Source: Micromonospora arborensis
Lineage (GTDB): Bacteria; Actinomycetota; Actinomycetes; Mycobacteriales; Micromonosporaceae
NCBI RefSeq assembly: GCF_003205615.1
Contig: NZ_PYBV01000031.1
Location: 1 to 54,315 of the forward strand
Direction of reading: 5' to 3'
Length of the DNA stretch: 54,315 bases
Under the pieces are notes generated by a model. That model was not told where the DNA came from. It saw only the letters and a list, made by a program, of their open reading frames with translations, and did not search any database. Positions 8,997 through 17,273 of the stretch are shown here, piece after piece (the first letter of the stretch is position 1; each line of letters opens with the position of its first letter). A program made the translations under genes and the position numbers.

Positions 8997-9044
8997 AGTG
9001 CTCCCCGGGTGAGTACGAGCGTGGGTCCCGAAGAGAATATGCAC

Positions 9045-9445
9045 AGGTCAGGGGATAGAAATCATCACTCGAGGTGATTCGGCCGAGCGGGTTCATTGGT
9101 ACAATTAGGATGGCAGCAGGGGTGACGTTCTAACGCCGGCGCCCATCTCAACAGCCCACGCATCGATGTCGGGCATCAGATGAAGGCACCCTTAGCGGCA
9201 GGCTGCGCGGGGCGGAGGCCGTCGCCCCGGTGGCCCAGGGCCGACGTCCGAAAACCCTGGCGACGTTGATCCGGCACTGCGCGCGTCCGCCGTACCGGCT
9301 CCCTGACCGGCGGCACGCGGTCCGGCCCGTTGGTCAACCTCGAACATCGGACGGAGCCCTCGGCACGGCTGTGGAGGTTTGGTGTAGGCCGTTCTCCCGG
9401 CGCGAGCCGGCCGGCAGACTGGCAGCCGGTGACAGGAGGATGGCC
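9045..9445. other. About 400-base divergent intergenic region
   Basis: I see no gene here. It separates the divergent helicase and ferritin-like genes and must hold both promoters. An interrupted palindrome, ATCAC-TCGAG-GTGAT, lies at 9064-9078, on the helicase side. The rest is GC-rich with no clear open frame of protein-like composition. Confidence 0.4.
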
Positions 9446-10285
9446 GTGGACTTCGCGTATTGGGTACGGCGGTTCGAGGAGGCGGAAGCCGATCGGGCCC
9501 GTACACCAGAACCGGCGTGGGGTAGCGGCGGACCTCTGCCGGTGGCCCTGGTCGCGAGCCTGCAACGTTTCCAGACCGGTGAGGACGGCGACGGCGCCAG
9601 TCTCCTCGGCAAGAGCGCCCGGGCTGGTGACGCGCATTACCTGGCCGCGGTGCGGATGTTCGTGGCCGAGGAGCAGCGCCATGCCAGGCTGCTGGAGCGG
9701 GTGCTGGCCGAGGCAGGAGCCACGACCATCGCCGGCCATTGGACCGACAGCGTGTTCGTCTTCGTGCGTCGGGCGTTCGGTCTGCGACTGGAGCTGATGA
9801 CGTTGATGGTGGCCGAGGTGGTCGCGTTGCGGTACTACCGGGCACTGCGGGACGGCGCGCCGCATTCGTTGCTGCGCGATGTGGCAGCACGGATCCTCAA
9901 CGACGAAGAGCGGCACGTGCCGTTCCACGTCGCGCGTCTACGGCAGGGACTCGGACGGCTGCCCTGGGCCGTGCGGGTCGTGGTGGCGAGCGCGTGGTGG
10001 GTGCTGATGCTGGGCGCGACGCTGGTGGTTGCAGTCGGTCACGCTGGCGCGCTCCGCTGGCTCGCGCTGTCGCCGGTGCAGTTCACCGCCGACGTGGCGC
10101 TGCTGTTCCGACCAGTCGTCAGGGCAGTACTCGGGCCCGCAGGTCATTCTCGCCCGTCGGGTGCTGTGTCCAAGGCGGGTGGTATCGGCCCACATACTCA
10201 CGAGCGCGTGGGAGCGGGTCACGCCAGTACTGGTCTGGCCTGCGGTGGTGGTGCTCCGCACAGAACTGAGCGAGATCGACGGTGA
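9446..10285 (+). CDS. Ferritin-like (di-iron) domain protein with C-terminal membrane segment
   Basis: The protein has 279 residues. Two helices carry EExxH-type metal ligands, EEQRHARLLERVL (about residue 80) and DEERHVPFHVARL (about residue 158), separated by about 80 residues as in four-helix-bundle di-iron proteins. A hydrophobic stretch follows (VVVASAWWVLMLGATLVVAVG). I choose GTG 9446 because the AGGAGG at 9434-9439 leaves six bases of spacing; the ATG at 9440 would touch it. The last 60 or so residues are Gly/His-rich, unlike the rest, and overlap a convergent gene, so the natural C-terminus may have been extended by a frameshift. The protein could oxidise iron or a lipid; the substrate is unknown. 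Confidence 0.7.
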   Translation: MDFAYWVRRFEEAEADRARTPEPAWGSGGPLPVALVASLQRFQTGEDGDGASLLGKSARAGDAHYLAAVRMFVAEEQRHARLLERVLAEAGATTIAGHWTDSVFVFVRRAFGLRLELMTLMVAEVVALRYYRALRDGAPHSLLRDVAARILNDEERHVPFHVARLRQGLGRLPWAVRVVVASAWWVLMLGATLVVAVGHAGALRWLALSPVQFTADVALLFRPVVRAVLGPAGHSRPSGAVSKAGGIGPHTHERVGAGHASTGLACGGGAPHRTERDRR

Positions 10286-10601
10286 TCCGGACGCGTTCCA
10301 GCGGGTGCCCCTCGAAGTCCGCGTTGACAGCCAGCAACTGCGGCTCCGGATTCCAACCGGAATGGTCGAACGCCCAGCCATTCCAGAGCGCGTAGGCATG
10401 GAAGACCTGTAGCTCGGCCGCCGGGCGAACCGCCACCACCTCGATCGATCGTTCCGGGTACAACTCTCGACAGGTCCAGGCGAGGATGTGACAGGCACCG
10501 GCAGCGAAGAAGGCCTGGTCCGTCCGCTCCCAGGCGACGCGCTGATCTGACCGCTCGATCGCTGTCCGACGAAAGGCTCCCGCTGCCTCTGCTGCCACCA
10601 C
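10119..10601 (-). CDS. Hypothetical protein with a Cys-His-Asp pattern
   Basis: This 160-residue soluble protein begins at ATG 10601. It contains DQAFFAAGACHILAW, then VFHAYALWNGWAFDHSGW. The order Cys (followed by a helix), His, Asp on short strands recalls papain-like thiol folds, but I do not recognise the family and this reading is inference. The C-terminus (HPPWTQHPTGENDLRARVLP) is polar. Its last 167 bases overlap the 3' end of the convergent ferritin-like gene. Such a long overlap suggests that one of the two reading frames has been extended by mutation. Confidence 0.6.
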   Translation of the reverse strand: MVAAEAAGAFRRTAIERSDQRVAWERTDQAFFAAGACHILAWTCRELYPERSIEVVAVRPAAELQVFHAYALWNGWAFDHSGWNPEPQLLAVNADFEGHPLERVRITVDLAQFCAEHHHRRPDQYWRDPLPRAREYVGRYHPPWTQHPTGENDLRARVLP

Positions 10602-10675
10602 ACGTACGTTAGTGGGCGGGCCGGACGCGTCGGCTCATGGCCGCGGATCGCGCGGCTCGGCCAGATCGGTCGTCT

Positions 10676-11356
10676 CTACCCACGGTGTGTGTGGGTCTCC
10701 CAGACGGGATGCTGGGGCTCGTCGTTGTGCACGATGATCTCGGCGTGATCGGTGGGGCGGACGGTGGCAAAGTAGAACTGTTGGGAGGGGATGTAACGCT
10801 CGCGCCAGCGGCGTTCGACTTCGGCCCGAGATGACACCCGACCCTCGCGGATCACGGCACGACCCACGGTCTTATCCAGCGCGGTCGACACGAAGATGCG
10901 CAGGTCCCAGCGATCAATCAACTCCGGGCGCAGGAGGAAGACGCCGTCGAAGAGCAGCACCGCGTCGGCGGGGGCGGACGTGACCGCCGGGGACACCGCC
11001 GTGTCCGTGGCGTGGTCGTAGACCGCGTGTTGGAAGCGTCGATCTCCGCCTGGGCCGAGCGGATCGAGCAGAACCCGGGTCAGCGCGTCGTTGTCGTGGG
11101 TGTCGAAGTAGCAGCCTTCGGCCGAGTACTCGCCGCGCGGATAGCGCTGTGCCCGAGGGAAGAGGAAATCGTCGATCGTCGCGCGGATGACGTCGCGGCC
11201 CTGTCTGCGCAGAACGTCGGCCAGCTCGTCGGCCAGGGTGGTCTTGCCTGCGGCGGGTGGTCCGTCGATGGCGACCCGGGTCGGGTGCGTGACGGTGACG
11301 GACCCGACTGCCTCAGCCAGACGGCCGATCATCTCGTCGCGGGTGCCCTGGTCCAT
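10676..11356 (-). CDS. Uridine-kinase-like P-loop NTPase
   Basis: The protein has 226 residues. Walker A is GPPAAGKTT near residue 34, followed by LADELADVLRRQGRDVIRATIDDF, where the Asp pair in TIDDF sits as in the nucleoside/uridine kinase superfamily. VLLFDGVFLLRPEL is the Walker B-like strand, and RDVI/FVSTALDKTVGRAVIRE supplies lid arginines. Family members phosphorylate uridine or cytidine, or similar small alcohols. The protein is shorter and more divergent than Udk, so the substrate is open. ATG 11356 is preceded only by a weak CAGGAC. The gene lies 44 bases downstream of the MFS gene on the same strand and may be cotranscribed with it. Confidence 0.75.
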   Translation of the reverse strand: MDQGTRDEMIGRLAEAVGSVTVTHPTRVAIDGPPAAGKTTLADELADVLRRQGRDVIRATIDDFLFPRAQRYPRGEYSAEGCYFDTHDNDALTRVLLDPLGPGGDRRFQHAVYDHATDTAVSPAVTSAPADAVLLFDGVFLLRPELIDRWDLRIFVSTALDKTVGRAVIREGRVSSRAEVERRWRERYIPSQQFYFATVRPTDHAEIIVHNDEPQHPVWETHTHRG

Positions 11357-11400
11357 GTCCTGCCCGTCCTGGTCCTGAAGGCCGCCGTGTCGAGCCGACC

Positions 11401-12699
11401 CTATGCGCCAGCCTCTCGCGCCAGCCACTCCCCGAACGCACTCTGCCTGTCGTGAGATGGCGATGCCGTCCGGGCGGGTGTGACCTGCCGCATGGCCGCG
11501 GTGTTGGCGGGGGGACGGGCGACGGTCGACGCTGGCCGGGTGGCGCGGCCCCACCGCGCGTCCACGGCGAGCAGCGTGAGGGCGGCCAGTGTCAGCAGTC
11601 CGCCGACGAGTGCCAGCGGGCGTGCCCCCGAGGTGGACAGGAGGGCGCCGCCGAGCAGTGACCCGCCGGCAATGCCGGCGTTGAAGGCGGTGCTGACGCC
11701 GGCCGACGCGATGTCGGTGCTGCCCGGGGCCAGTTGCAGCATCCGGTTCTGCACGGCGCAGCCGAACGCCGCGTAGGCGAGACCGATCCCGGCGATGAAT
11801 GCGACCGCGCCGGGCCGGAGTGCGCCGAGCGCGTACATGCCGCACAGCGCGGCGGTGCCGATGCTCAGCGGCGTCAGCAGGGAGGCGATCGGCCGGGTGT
11901 CCAGGGTCCGGGCGGCAGCCAGGGTGCCGACGACGCCGGCGGTGCCGGCGACGAACAGCAGCGGCGCGAGGACCGCGTCGGCGAAGCCGCTGACGTCGAG
12001 CAGGAACGGTGTGATGTAGGTCTGCAGGGTCATGAAGCCGCCGATGCCGAGGGCGGTCGCGAGCAGCAACACGGCGAAGCGTCGCCCGTCCGGCGCGGTG
12101 CCCCGGGCGCCGCCGCCGGCTGCCGGGGGATAGGAGGGGAGCAGGACGAGGACCGCGGCGGCGATCGCCAGACCGACCCCGGCCAGCACCGCGAACGCCG
12201 CGCGCCAACCGGCTTGCTGCCCGAGCCAGGTGCAGAGGGGTACGCCGAGCACCGGGGAGAGCGTCGCCCCGGCTCCGAACAGCGCCACCACCCGGCCGCG
12301 CACCGCGACCGGAAAAGGCCCGACCACGGTCGCCGTGGCGATGGACCAGAACAGCGCCTGGGCGAGGGCGGTCACGAGGCGGGAGCCGGCCAGCACGGCG
12401 TACGTCGGCGCGAGCGCGGCGATGCCGTTCGCGGCGGCGAACAGGAGCATCGTGACGCCGAGCAGGTGACGCCGGGGGATCCGCTGGGTCAGCCGGGCCA
12501 GCGGCACCGACGCCACCACGACCACGACGGCGTAACCGCTGACCAGCAGACCCACCTGAGAGCGGGACCTGTCGAGATCGGGTGCGATGTGGGTCAGCAG
12601 CCCGACGGGCAGCAGCTCGGTCGTGATGAACGCGAACGCGGCGAAGGAGAGCGCGACGAGCACGGCCTTGGCCCTTCGCGGCGACACCTCCGGCGCCAT
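11401..12699 (-). CDS. MFS transporter, DHA1-like drug/sugar exporter
   Basis: The protein has 432 residues and twelve predicted membrane helices. It starts with AFAFITTELLPVGLLTHIA, a signature of the AraJ/PbuE/YdhP-type DHA1 exporters. The loop 2-3 motif is LARLTQRIPRRHLL, a variant of the MFS motif A. The N-terminus MAPEVSPRRAK is basic and cytosolic, and the C-terminal 50 residues are polar. Family knowledge suggests proton-driven export of a small hydrophobic compound, arabinose or a purine analogue; the sequence does not decide. ATG 12699 follows a GGGGGTGGG stretch. No regulator is adjacent. Confidence 0.9.
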   Translation of the reverse strand: MAPEVSPRRAKAVLVALSFAAFAFITTELLPVGLLTHIAPDLDRSRSQVGLLVSGYAVVVVVASVPLARLTQRIPRRHLLGVTMLLFAAANGIAALAPTYAVLAGSRLVTALAQALFWSIATATVVGPFPVAVRGRVVALFGAGATLSPVLGVPLCTWLGQQAGWRAAFAVLAGVGLAIAAAVLVLLPSYPPAAGGGARGTAPDGRRFAVLLLATALGIGGFMTLQTYITPFLLDVSGFADAVLAPLLFVAGTAGVVGTLAAARTLDTRPIASLLTPLSIGTAALCGMYALGALRPGAVAFIAGIGLAYAAFGCAVQNRMLQLAPGSTDIASAGVSTAFNAGIAGGSLLGGALLSTSGARPLALVGGLLTLAALTLLAVDARWGRATRPASTVARPPANTAAMRQVTPARTASPSHDRQSAFGEWLAREAGA

Positions 12700-12745
12700 G
12701 GCCCACCCCCATTCATCGCCACCGTAATCGAGGGCACGGCGTCGG

Positions 12746-13270
12746 TCACTGCTTGCGGCGTAGCTCGCGCAACACGCCGTGGCGGCGCATGGCCCATGCG
12801 AGACGCCGGACGCTCGGGTGCCGCACGAACAGCACCGCCGCCCGGCGGATCAGGCCGAACCGGTTGTCGCTCACCTGGTTCTCGATCGCCTGCCAGATCA
12901 GCTCGCGCACCTTGGCGCTGTCCAGCACCGCCCGGATCTCACGGCGTACCGCGGGATCCTCGGCCGCCGACGTGATGGCGGCTACCTGACCCGGCCGGTC
13001 CGCAAGCGGCTCCACCGCCGCCGCGACGAGCGGCCGGCGCACCTCGTCCTGCTCCAGCAGCAGCAACACCGCTTCCCGAATCTCGACCGTGTCCAGGCCG
13101 GACCGCAGCAGACCCAACAGGCTGCGTTCCACCTCGCGGTCGTGGTCCGGCACGGACAGCGTGGCGAGCAGCGCGGCGACCTCGTCGAGATCGATGAGGT
13201 GTCGCAGGCCGGTGCGGAACTCCGGCAGCCCCCACGCAACCTGCAGACCCTGCACCAGATTGCGGTTCAT
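12746..13270 (-). CDS. All-helical hypothetical protein
   Basis: This 174-residue, Leu/Val/Arg-rich protein is predicted to be almost all helix, with repeating units of about 35 residues (IDLDEVAALLATLSVPDHD, IREAVLLLLEQDEVRRPLV, VRREIRAVLDSAKVRELIW). The pattern is like a short helical-repeat (HEAT-like) scaffold. There is no signal peptide, but the C-terminal LIRRAAVLFVRHPSVRRLAW is basic and amphipathic and might touch the membrane. It lies 48 bases upstream of the FAD monooxygenase 3' side, on the same strand. I do not recognise a named family. Confidence 0.65.
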   Translation of the reverse strand: MNRNLVQGLQVAWGLPEFRTGLRHLIDLDEVAALLATLSVPDHDREVERSLLGLLRSGLDTVEIREAVLLLLEQDEVRRPLVAAAVEPLADRPGQVAAITSAAEDPAVRREIRAVLDSAKVRELIWQAIENQVSDNRFGLIRRAAVLFVRHPSVRRLAWAMRRHGVLRELRRKQ

Positions 13271-13318
13271 GAGCCATCCGCTACCCGGAAGCGACAGCCG
13301 GCGAAACCCCGGCGACTG

Positions 13319-14443
13319 TCAGCCTGCGGTCGACGGTTCGGCGGGCTGGGGCGTGAAGAAGCGGACGATGTCGTCCGCCGCGGTCGGGGACAGCATCATC
13401 GCCTGGACTCGTGTGGACATTTCGGCGATCGGGTGGATCCTGGTGAACATCCCCTCCTCGTACGCCCGGATTGCCGACTCCGGGTCGGTGGGATTGGCGG
13501 CGAGTCGGCTGGCGAGTTCGGCGCCGTCGAGCATGGCCTGGTTGGCGCCCTCGCCGACCGGCGGCATGAGGTGCGCGGCGTCGCCGATCAAGGTGACGCC
13601 CGGCCGGGTGGCCCAGCGCGTACCGATGGGCATGGCCTCGATCAGACGCGGCCTCGGCGCGCTGTCGCCGGCCTCGATGAGTGCGGTGAGGCGCGGGTCC
13701 CAGCCACCGAAGATGTCCAGCAGCGCGCGCTTGCTGCGGTACGTGTCGATGGGGCGATTTTCCGCGCGCAGCGAGACCCCGACACGTAGGCTGCCGTCGC
13801 CAAGGCGTTGCGCTGCCAGGATCTGGTTCACGCCCACGCACCACAGGTTGCCCGGGCCGACCAGCTCGGCGAGGTCGGGGTGGCGTCGGTCGACGTCTTC
13901 GATGTGCAGCTCCACCAGGGTGGCCACATAGGACAGTCGGACGTCGGTGAGCAGCGACCGGACGACTGAGCGGGCGCCGTCCGCGCCAACGAGGATGTCG
14001 CAGGTGGTTCGGTGGCCGCCCTGGAACGTCAGGTCCCAGCCCTCTTCAGGTCGCGGGGTCGCCGCGACAAGCCGGCGATCCCGGACCACCGTGTCGTCGG
14101 GGAGGGAATCGAGCAGAAGGTCACGCAGTACGCCCCGGTCGATCTCGGGACGTCCGGAGAATGAGCCAGGTTGCGGCTCGTGGTGTACCAGGGTGCGTCC
14201 GGTCGGGTCGACGATGCGATGTTCCTCGCCCTCGGGCCGCGCCGCAGACCGGAACCGGCCGGCGAGACCCGCGTCGGCCAGGGCCTGCTGCCCCGACTCC
14301 GGGTGCAGGTCGAGTGAGCCGCCCTGCTGTCGAGCGGATCGGCTCGCCTCGCGCTCGTACACCACCGCGTCGATGCCGTGCCGATGCAGGACCCGTGCCA
14401 ACGTCAGCCCGCCGAGACCGCCACCAGCGATCGCAATTCGCAT
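13319..14443 (-). CDS. FAD-dependent monooxygenase (TetX/PHBH-like)
   Basis: The protein has 374 residues. The N-terminal Rossmann motif is MRIAIAGGGLGGLTLARVL with the following Glu in VYERE. The middle DILVGADGARSVVR is the DG motif, and TLIGDAAHLMPPVGEGAN is the GD motif that binds the FAD ribityl chain. This set defines the class A flavin monooxygenases, close to TetX and to aromatic hydroxylases; such enzymes hydroxylate phenols or inactivate tetracycline-like drugs. ATG 14443 has GGGGTG six bases upstream. The gene is divergent from a TetR-type regulator with only 28 bases between the starts, so the regulator very probably controls it and may sense its substrate. Confidence 0.9.
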   Translation of the reverse strand: MRIAIAGGGLGGLTLARVLHRHGIDAVVYEREASRSARQQGGSLDLHPESGQQALADAGLAGRFRSAARPEGEEHRIVDPTGRTLVHHEPQPGSFSGRPEIDRGVLRDLLLDSLPDDTVVRDRRLVAATPRPEEGWDLTFQGGHRTTCDILVGADGARSVVRSLLTDVRLSYVATLVELHIEDVDRRHPDLAELVGPGNLWCVGVNQILAAQRLGDGSLRVGVSLRAENRPIDTYRSKRALLDIFGGWDPRLTALIEAGDSAPRPRLIEAMPIGTRWATRPGVTLIGDAAHLMPPVGEGANQAMLDGAELASRLAANPTDPESAIRAYEEGMFTRIHPIAEMSTRVQAMMLSPTAADDIVRFFTPQPAEPSTAG

Positions 14444-14454
14444 ACTCACCCCGT

Positions 14455-14490
14455 TACCGTACACTGTCTTCGTGGATACACCGTACGGTA
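14455..14490. promoter_or_regulatory. TetR-type operator between divergent monooxygenase and regulator
   Basis: TACCGTAC (14455-14462) is repeated in inverse as GTACGGTA (14483-14490) around a 20-base spacer that contains the GTG start of the regulator. TACACT at 14460-14465 may be the regulator's -10 box, in which case its mRNA would be leaderless. Binding here would block both divergent promoters. Confidence 0.5.
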
Positions 14491-15197
14491 GTGACCCGTT
14501 GCCCGTCTGGGAGCGGCCCGAACCTCAGCCGCGGGCGGCACCGGTGCCGTTGAGTCGCGAGAAGATCGCCGCCACGGCGATCCGGCTTGCCGACGCCCAC
14601 GGCCTCGACGGCCTGTCACTTCGCAAGATCGCCAAAGAGCTCGGCGTCGGTCCGATGCGGCTCTACGACTACGTGACCAACAGATCCGAACTACTTGATC
14701 TGATGGTCGACGTTGTTTATGCCCGGATCGCCGACGTCGGCCAGCACTCCGAGTGGCGCTCCACGGTGCTGACCATCGCCCAGGCGACCCGCGAAGCCGC
14801 CCTTGAGCACGAGTGGTTTGCCGACCTGCTCGGCGGACGGCCACACTTGGGACCTCACGCGCTCGCCGTGGGCGAAGCGAACGCCGCCGCGCTGAGCGAG
14901 GCCCCCGGTGTGCGCGGCATCGACGATCTGCAACGGGCTCTGGGCGCCCTCAACGCCTTCATCATCGGAGCGGTCCGCAGAGAGGTCACCGAGCGGCGCA
15001 CCGCCCGATCCACCGGCACCGACGAGGCCGCCTTCCAAGCCAGCCGCGGTCCCTACCTCACACGCATGTTGAAAACCGGCAGGTACCCGACCATCGCGCG
15101 GCTCGTCATCGACGGCGCCCACCTCAATGCCGAGGAGACCTTCAACCACAACCTGGCCCTCGTCCTGGACGGCATCACCAGCCGACCCCGCGCCTGA
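14472..15197 (+). CDS. TetR/AcrR-family transcriptional regulator
   Basis: The protein has 241 residues. The helix-turn-helix lies at about residues 30-75 (LSREKIAATAIRLADAHGLD, then LSLRKIAKELGVGPMRLYDY), the classic TetR arrangement with Y in the recognition helix. The C-terminal domain resembles the tetracycline-repressor-type ligand domain (TetR_C), ending in FNHNLALVLDGI. GTG 14472 is chosen because it gives the usual short N-terminal arm; the open frame upstream is antisense to the monooxygenase gene. There is no Shine-Dalgarno, consistent with a leaderless transcript. It most likely represses the divergent flavin monooxygenase gene and itself. Confidence 0.85.
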   Translation: MDTPYGSDPLPVWERPEPQPRAAPVPLSREKIAATAIRLADAHGLDGLSLRKIAKELGVGPMRLYDYVTNRSELLDLMVDVVYARIADVGQHSEWRSTVLTIAQATREAALEHEWFADLLGGRPHLGPHALAVGEANAAALSEAPGVRGIDDLQRALGALNAFIIGAVRREVTERRTARSTGTDEAAFQASRGPYLTRMLKTGRYPTIARLVIDGAHLNAEETFNHNLALVLDGITSRPRA

Positions 15198-15377
15198 CCG
15201 ATTGCTCCGCCGCCAGCGGGCCGCCCGCCGATCTGCCTTGATCGATGGCGATGCCCGATCAGTCGAGTCGTCCGCGGGATCGAAGGAGTGTCATACCCTG
15301 TTGCAGGAACGCCTACCGTGCGACGACGAAGACCTGCTCGGTGCCGAAACCCGGGCCGTGGTCCGAAAGGAGTACCG

Positions 15378-15872
15378 GTGGATCAGCCGTATCACGCCGT
15401 CGCCGCATGGCGTGCCGCAGGCGAGGCAGGTGACGCCGCGGCAGCGGTCGCCGCTCTCAGCCCCGAGGTCACACTGGTCTCGCCGATCACCGAGCAGTTC
15501 ACCTTCCAGGGTCGCCAACAGGTACGCGATCTACTCGAGGTGGCCCTGGCGGCGATCGACGGCATCACCTATACCGACCAGGTCGCCGAGGGCCGTACGG
15601 TGGCGCTGTTCTATGAAGCCAACGTCGACGGCCGGCGCCTGTATGAAGCGCAGCGTCTACGCTTGCACGAGGACGGCCTGATCAGCGAGATCACGCTCTT
15701 CGTCCGCCCGCTACCGGCGCTGACCCGGCTCATGACCAGACTCGGACCGGAGTTGGCCAGGCGTAACCGTCAACCCGGCCTTGCCCGGCTCATCCCGCTC
15801 GCCGCAGGAATGTTGCACTCGATGGCCGACACCGGGGAACGGCACATCATGCCGCGTGCCACGCCTCGATAG
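15378..15872 (+). CDS. NTF2/SnoaL-like protein
   Basis: The 164-residue protein starts at GTG 15378 with AAGGAG at 15367-15372. It opens with YHAVAAWRAAGEAGDAAAAVAALSPEVTLVSPI, the first helices and strand of the SnoaL/NTF2 fold. FQGRQQVRDLLEVAL and LRLHEDGLISEITLFVRPL follow as the closing strands. A C-terminal amphipathic stretch (TRLMTRLGPELARR) is longer than in most members. Family members range from cyclases to ligand-binding accessory proteins. No catalytic Asp-His pair is obvious, so the function is not assigned. It ends shortly before a hairpin that faces the convergent serine hydrolase. Confidence 0.75.
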   Translation: MDQPYHAVAAWRAAGEAGDAAAAVAALSPEVTLVSPITEQFTFQGRQQVRDLLEVALAAIDGITYTDQVAEGRTVALFYEANVDGRRLYEAQRLRLHEDGLISEITLFVRPLPALTRLMTRLGPELARRNRQPGLARLIPLAAGMLHSMADTGERHIMPRATPR

Positions 15873-15890
15873 CGGGCATCGATCCCACAC

Positions 15891-15943
15891 ACCTGCACCG
15901 GACGACGACGCCGCGAAGGTCCTCGCCGCCGACCGGTGCAGGT
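15891..15943. terminator. Putative bidirectional terminator hairpin
   Basis: ACCTGCACCGG (15891-15901) and CCGGTGCAGGT (15933-15943) form a perfect 11-base stem with a 31-base loop. It sits exactly between the converging ends of the NTF2-like and serine hydrolase genes. There is no U-tract, as is common in actinobacteria. Confidence 0.5.
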
Positions 15944-15954
15944 CGAACCGACCG

Positions 15955-17157
15955 TCAGCCGCAGATCAGGTCGTCGAGCAGTGCCATCTCCCGCTCGATG
16001 ACCGCCGTTGCCGGGCCCGGGTCGGCCAGCTCGGTGGCCAGGTACAAGACCGTCGAGCGGTGTCCGTCCGGGGTGACCGCGGCGAGGGTGCTCATCCCGG
16101 GCATGGAGCCGACGTGCGCCCAGGAACCGCCGCACCGGTTGGGTATCCACATGATGCCCAGCCCGTAGCGGATGCCTGGTCGGATGCCCTGGAACCCGTC
16201 GGCCAGCACGGTCTGGCGCAGCTCGGCCATCTGCCCGGGCCGCAGAAGCTGGCCGCTCCCGATTGCCTGCCAGAAGCGGGTCAGGTCGGTGGTGGTGCTG
16301 ACCAGGCCGCCGGCCGACGCCGTCACGGTCGGATTGAAGACGGTCGTGTCGACCAGCGGCCCGCCCGGCGCGAACTGCCGGTACCCCTGGCCGTGCGGCT
16401 GCGGCAGGGTCGGCCGGTCGCCGGGGTAGAACGTGTGGGTCAGGTGCAGCGGCAGCAGGATCCGGGAACGCACCTCGGTGGGCCAACGGTGTCCGGTGAC
16501 CCGTTCGACGAGCATCCCGGCCACCAGGTAGTTGGTGTTCGAGTAGCTCCACTGTGTGCCGGCGGCGAACAGCGGTGGGTGCTGCATCGCGGTCGTCACC
16601 AACTGCGCTTCGGTGTAATGGTCGAAGCGGTGCGCCAGGAACTCGTCGGCCGACTGCAGCGCGGCGAGGTCACCGGTGGAGTCGTAGAGGCCGCTGGTGT
16701 GTTGCAGGACCTGCCGTACGGTGACGTGCCGGCCGTCGTTGCCGTTGCCGTCGACGACACCGGGCAGCCAGCGTTCGATCGGGTCGTCCAGCCCGATCCG
16801 GCCCTCGCCGACGAGTTGGAGCAGCACCACCGACACGAAGGTCTTCGTGGTGCTGCCGATCCGGAAGTACCCGTCGATCGGCATCGGTGCACCGGTGTCC
16901 CGGTCGGCCACGCCGCTGCGGGCCGCGGTCACCCGGCCCTCGTCGCGGACCAGGCCCTGCGCCCCGGATACGCCGAGGCCGTGCAGATCGTCGAGGCCGT
17001 GCTGCAGCACCGTCGCCGTGGAACGGTGCTCCGGGGCGCCAGGCGCGGCCGACCCGACCCCAGCGCCAATTGTCGCGGCCAGCACCGTGCCAGCCGTCGC
17101 GGCCGCCACGAATCTGCGCCACCGCACCGTCCTGTGGACTGCCGAACGTGTACTCAC
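15955..17157 (-). CDS. Secreted serine hydrolase, beta-lactamase/DD-peptidase class C fold
   Basis: The protein has 400 residues and a signal peptide of about 38 residues (FVAAATAGTVLAATIGAGVG, SAA). The active-site set of the class C beta-lactamase/DD-peptidase fold is present: SxxK in IGSTTK (about residue 100), the Tyr-x-Asn motif in WSYSNTNYL, and HVGS near residue 360 in place of KTG. Relatives are D-Ala-D-Ala carboxypeptidases, esterases or D-aminopeptidases, and HxG in the third motif is typical of the non-beta-lactamase members. It acts outside the membrane. A GGGGG-N4-CCCCC palindrome 88 bases upstream, shared with the neighbouring ABC operon, suggests control by the adjacent two-component system and a role in the envelope response. 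Confidence 0.85.
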   Translation of the reverse strand: MSTRSAVHRTVRWRRFVAAATAGTVLAATIGAGVGSAAPGAPEHRSTATVLQHGLDDLHGLGVSGAQGLVRDEGRVTAARSGVADRDTGAPMPIDGYFRIGSTTKTFVSVVLLQLVGEGRIGLDDPIERWLPGVVDGNGNDGRHVTVRQVLQHTSGLYDSTGDLAALQSADEFLAHRFDHYTEAQLVTTAMQHPPLFAAGTQWSYSNTNYLVAGMLVERVTGHRWPTEVRSRILLPLHLTHTFYPGDRPTLPQPHGQGYRQFAPGGPLVDTTVFNPTVTASAGGLVSTTTDLTRFWQAIGSGQLLRPGQMAELRQTVLADGFQGIRPGIRYGLGIMWIPNRCGGSWAHVGSMPGMSTLAAVTPDGHRSTVLYLATELADPGPATAVIEREMALLDDLICG

Positions 17158-17244
17158 ACCTGGGCTCCTCTCGGAAAGCGACTGTGCACAAACCGTATGA
17201 AGAGCCTCTATGTCGGCACCAACCGGAAAGCCCGAAACCTGACC

Positions 17245-17260
17245 TGGGGGCTAACCCCCA
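17245..17260 (-). promoter_or_regulatory. Palindrome upstream of the serine hydrolase gene
   Basis: TGGGGG-CTAA-CCCCCA is a perfect 6+6 inverted repeat with a 4-base centre, 88 bases before the hydrolase start codon. It closely matches the palindrome at 21009-21026. It is probably a response-regulator binding site. Confidence 0.6.
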
Positions 17261-17273
17261 CCCGGGCTCGGAT

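Noticed and set aside
9230..9445. In-frame extension of the ferritin-like gene to 9230
   Set aside because: Arg/Pro-rich and unlike protein; the AGGAGG before 9446 marks the start.
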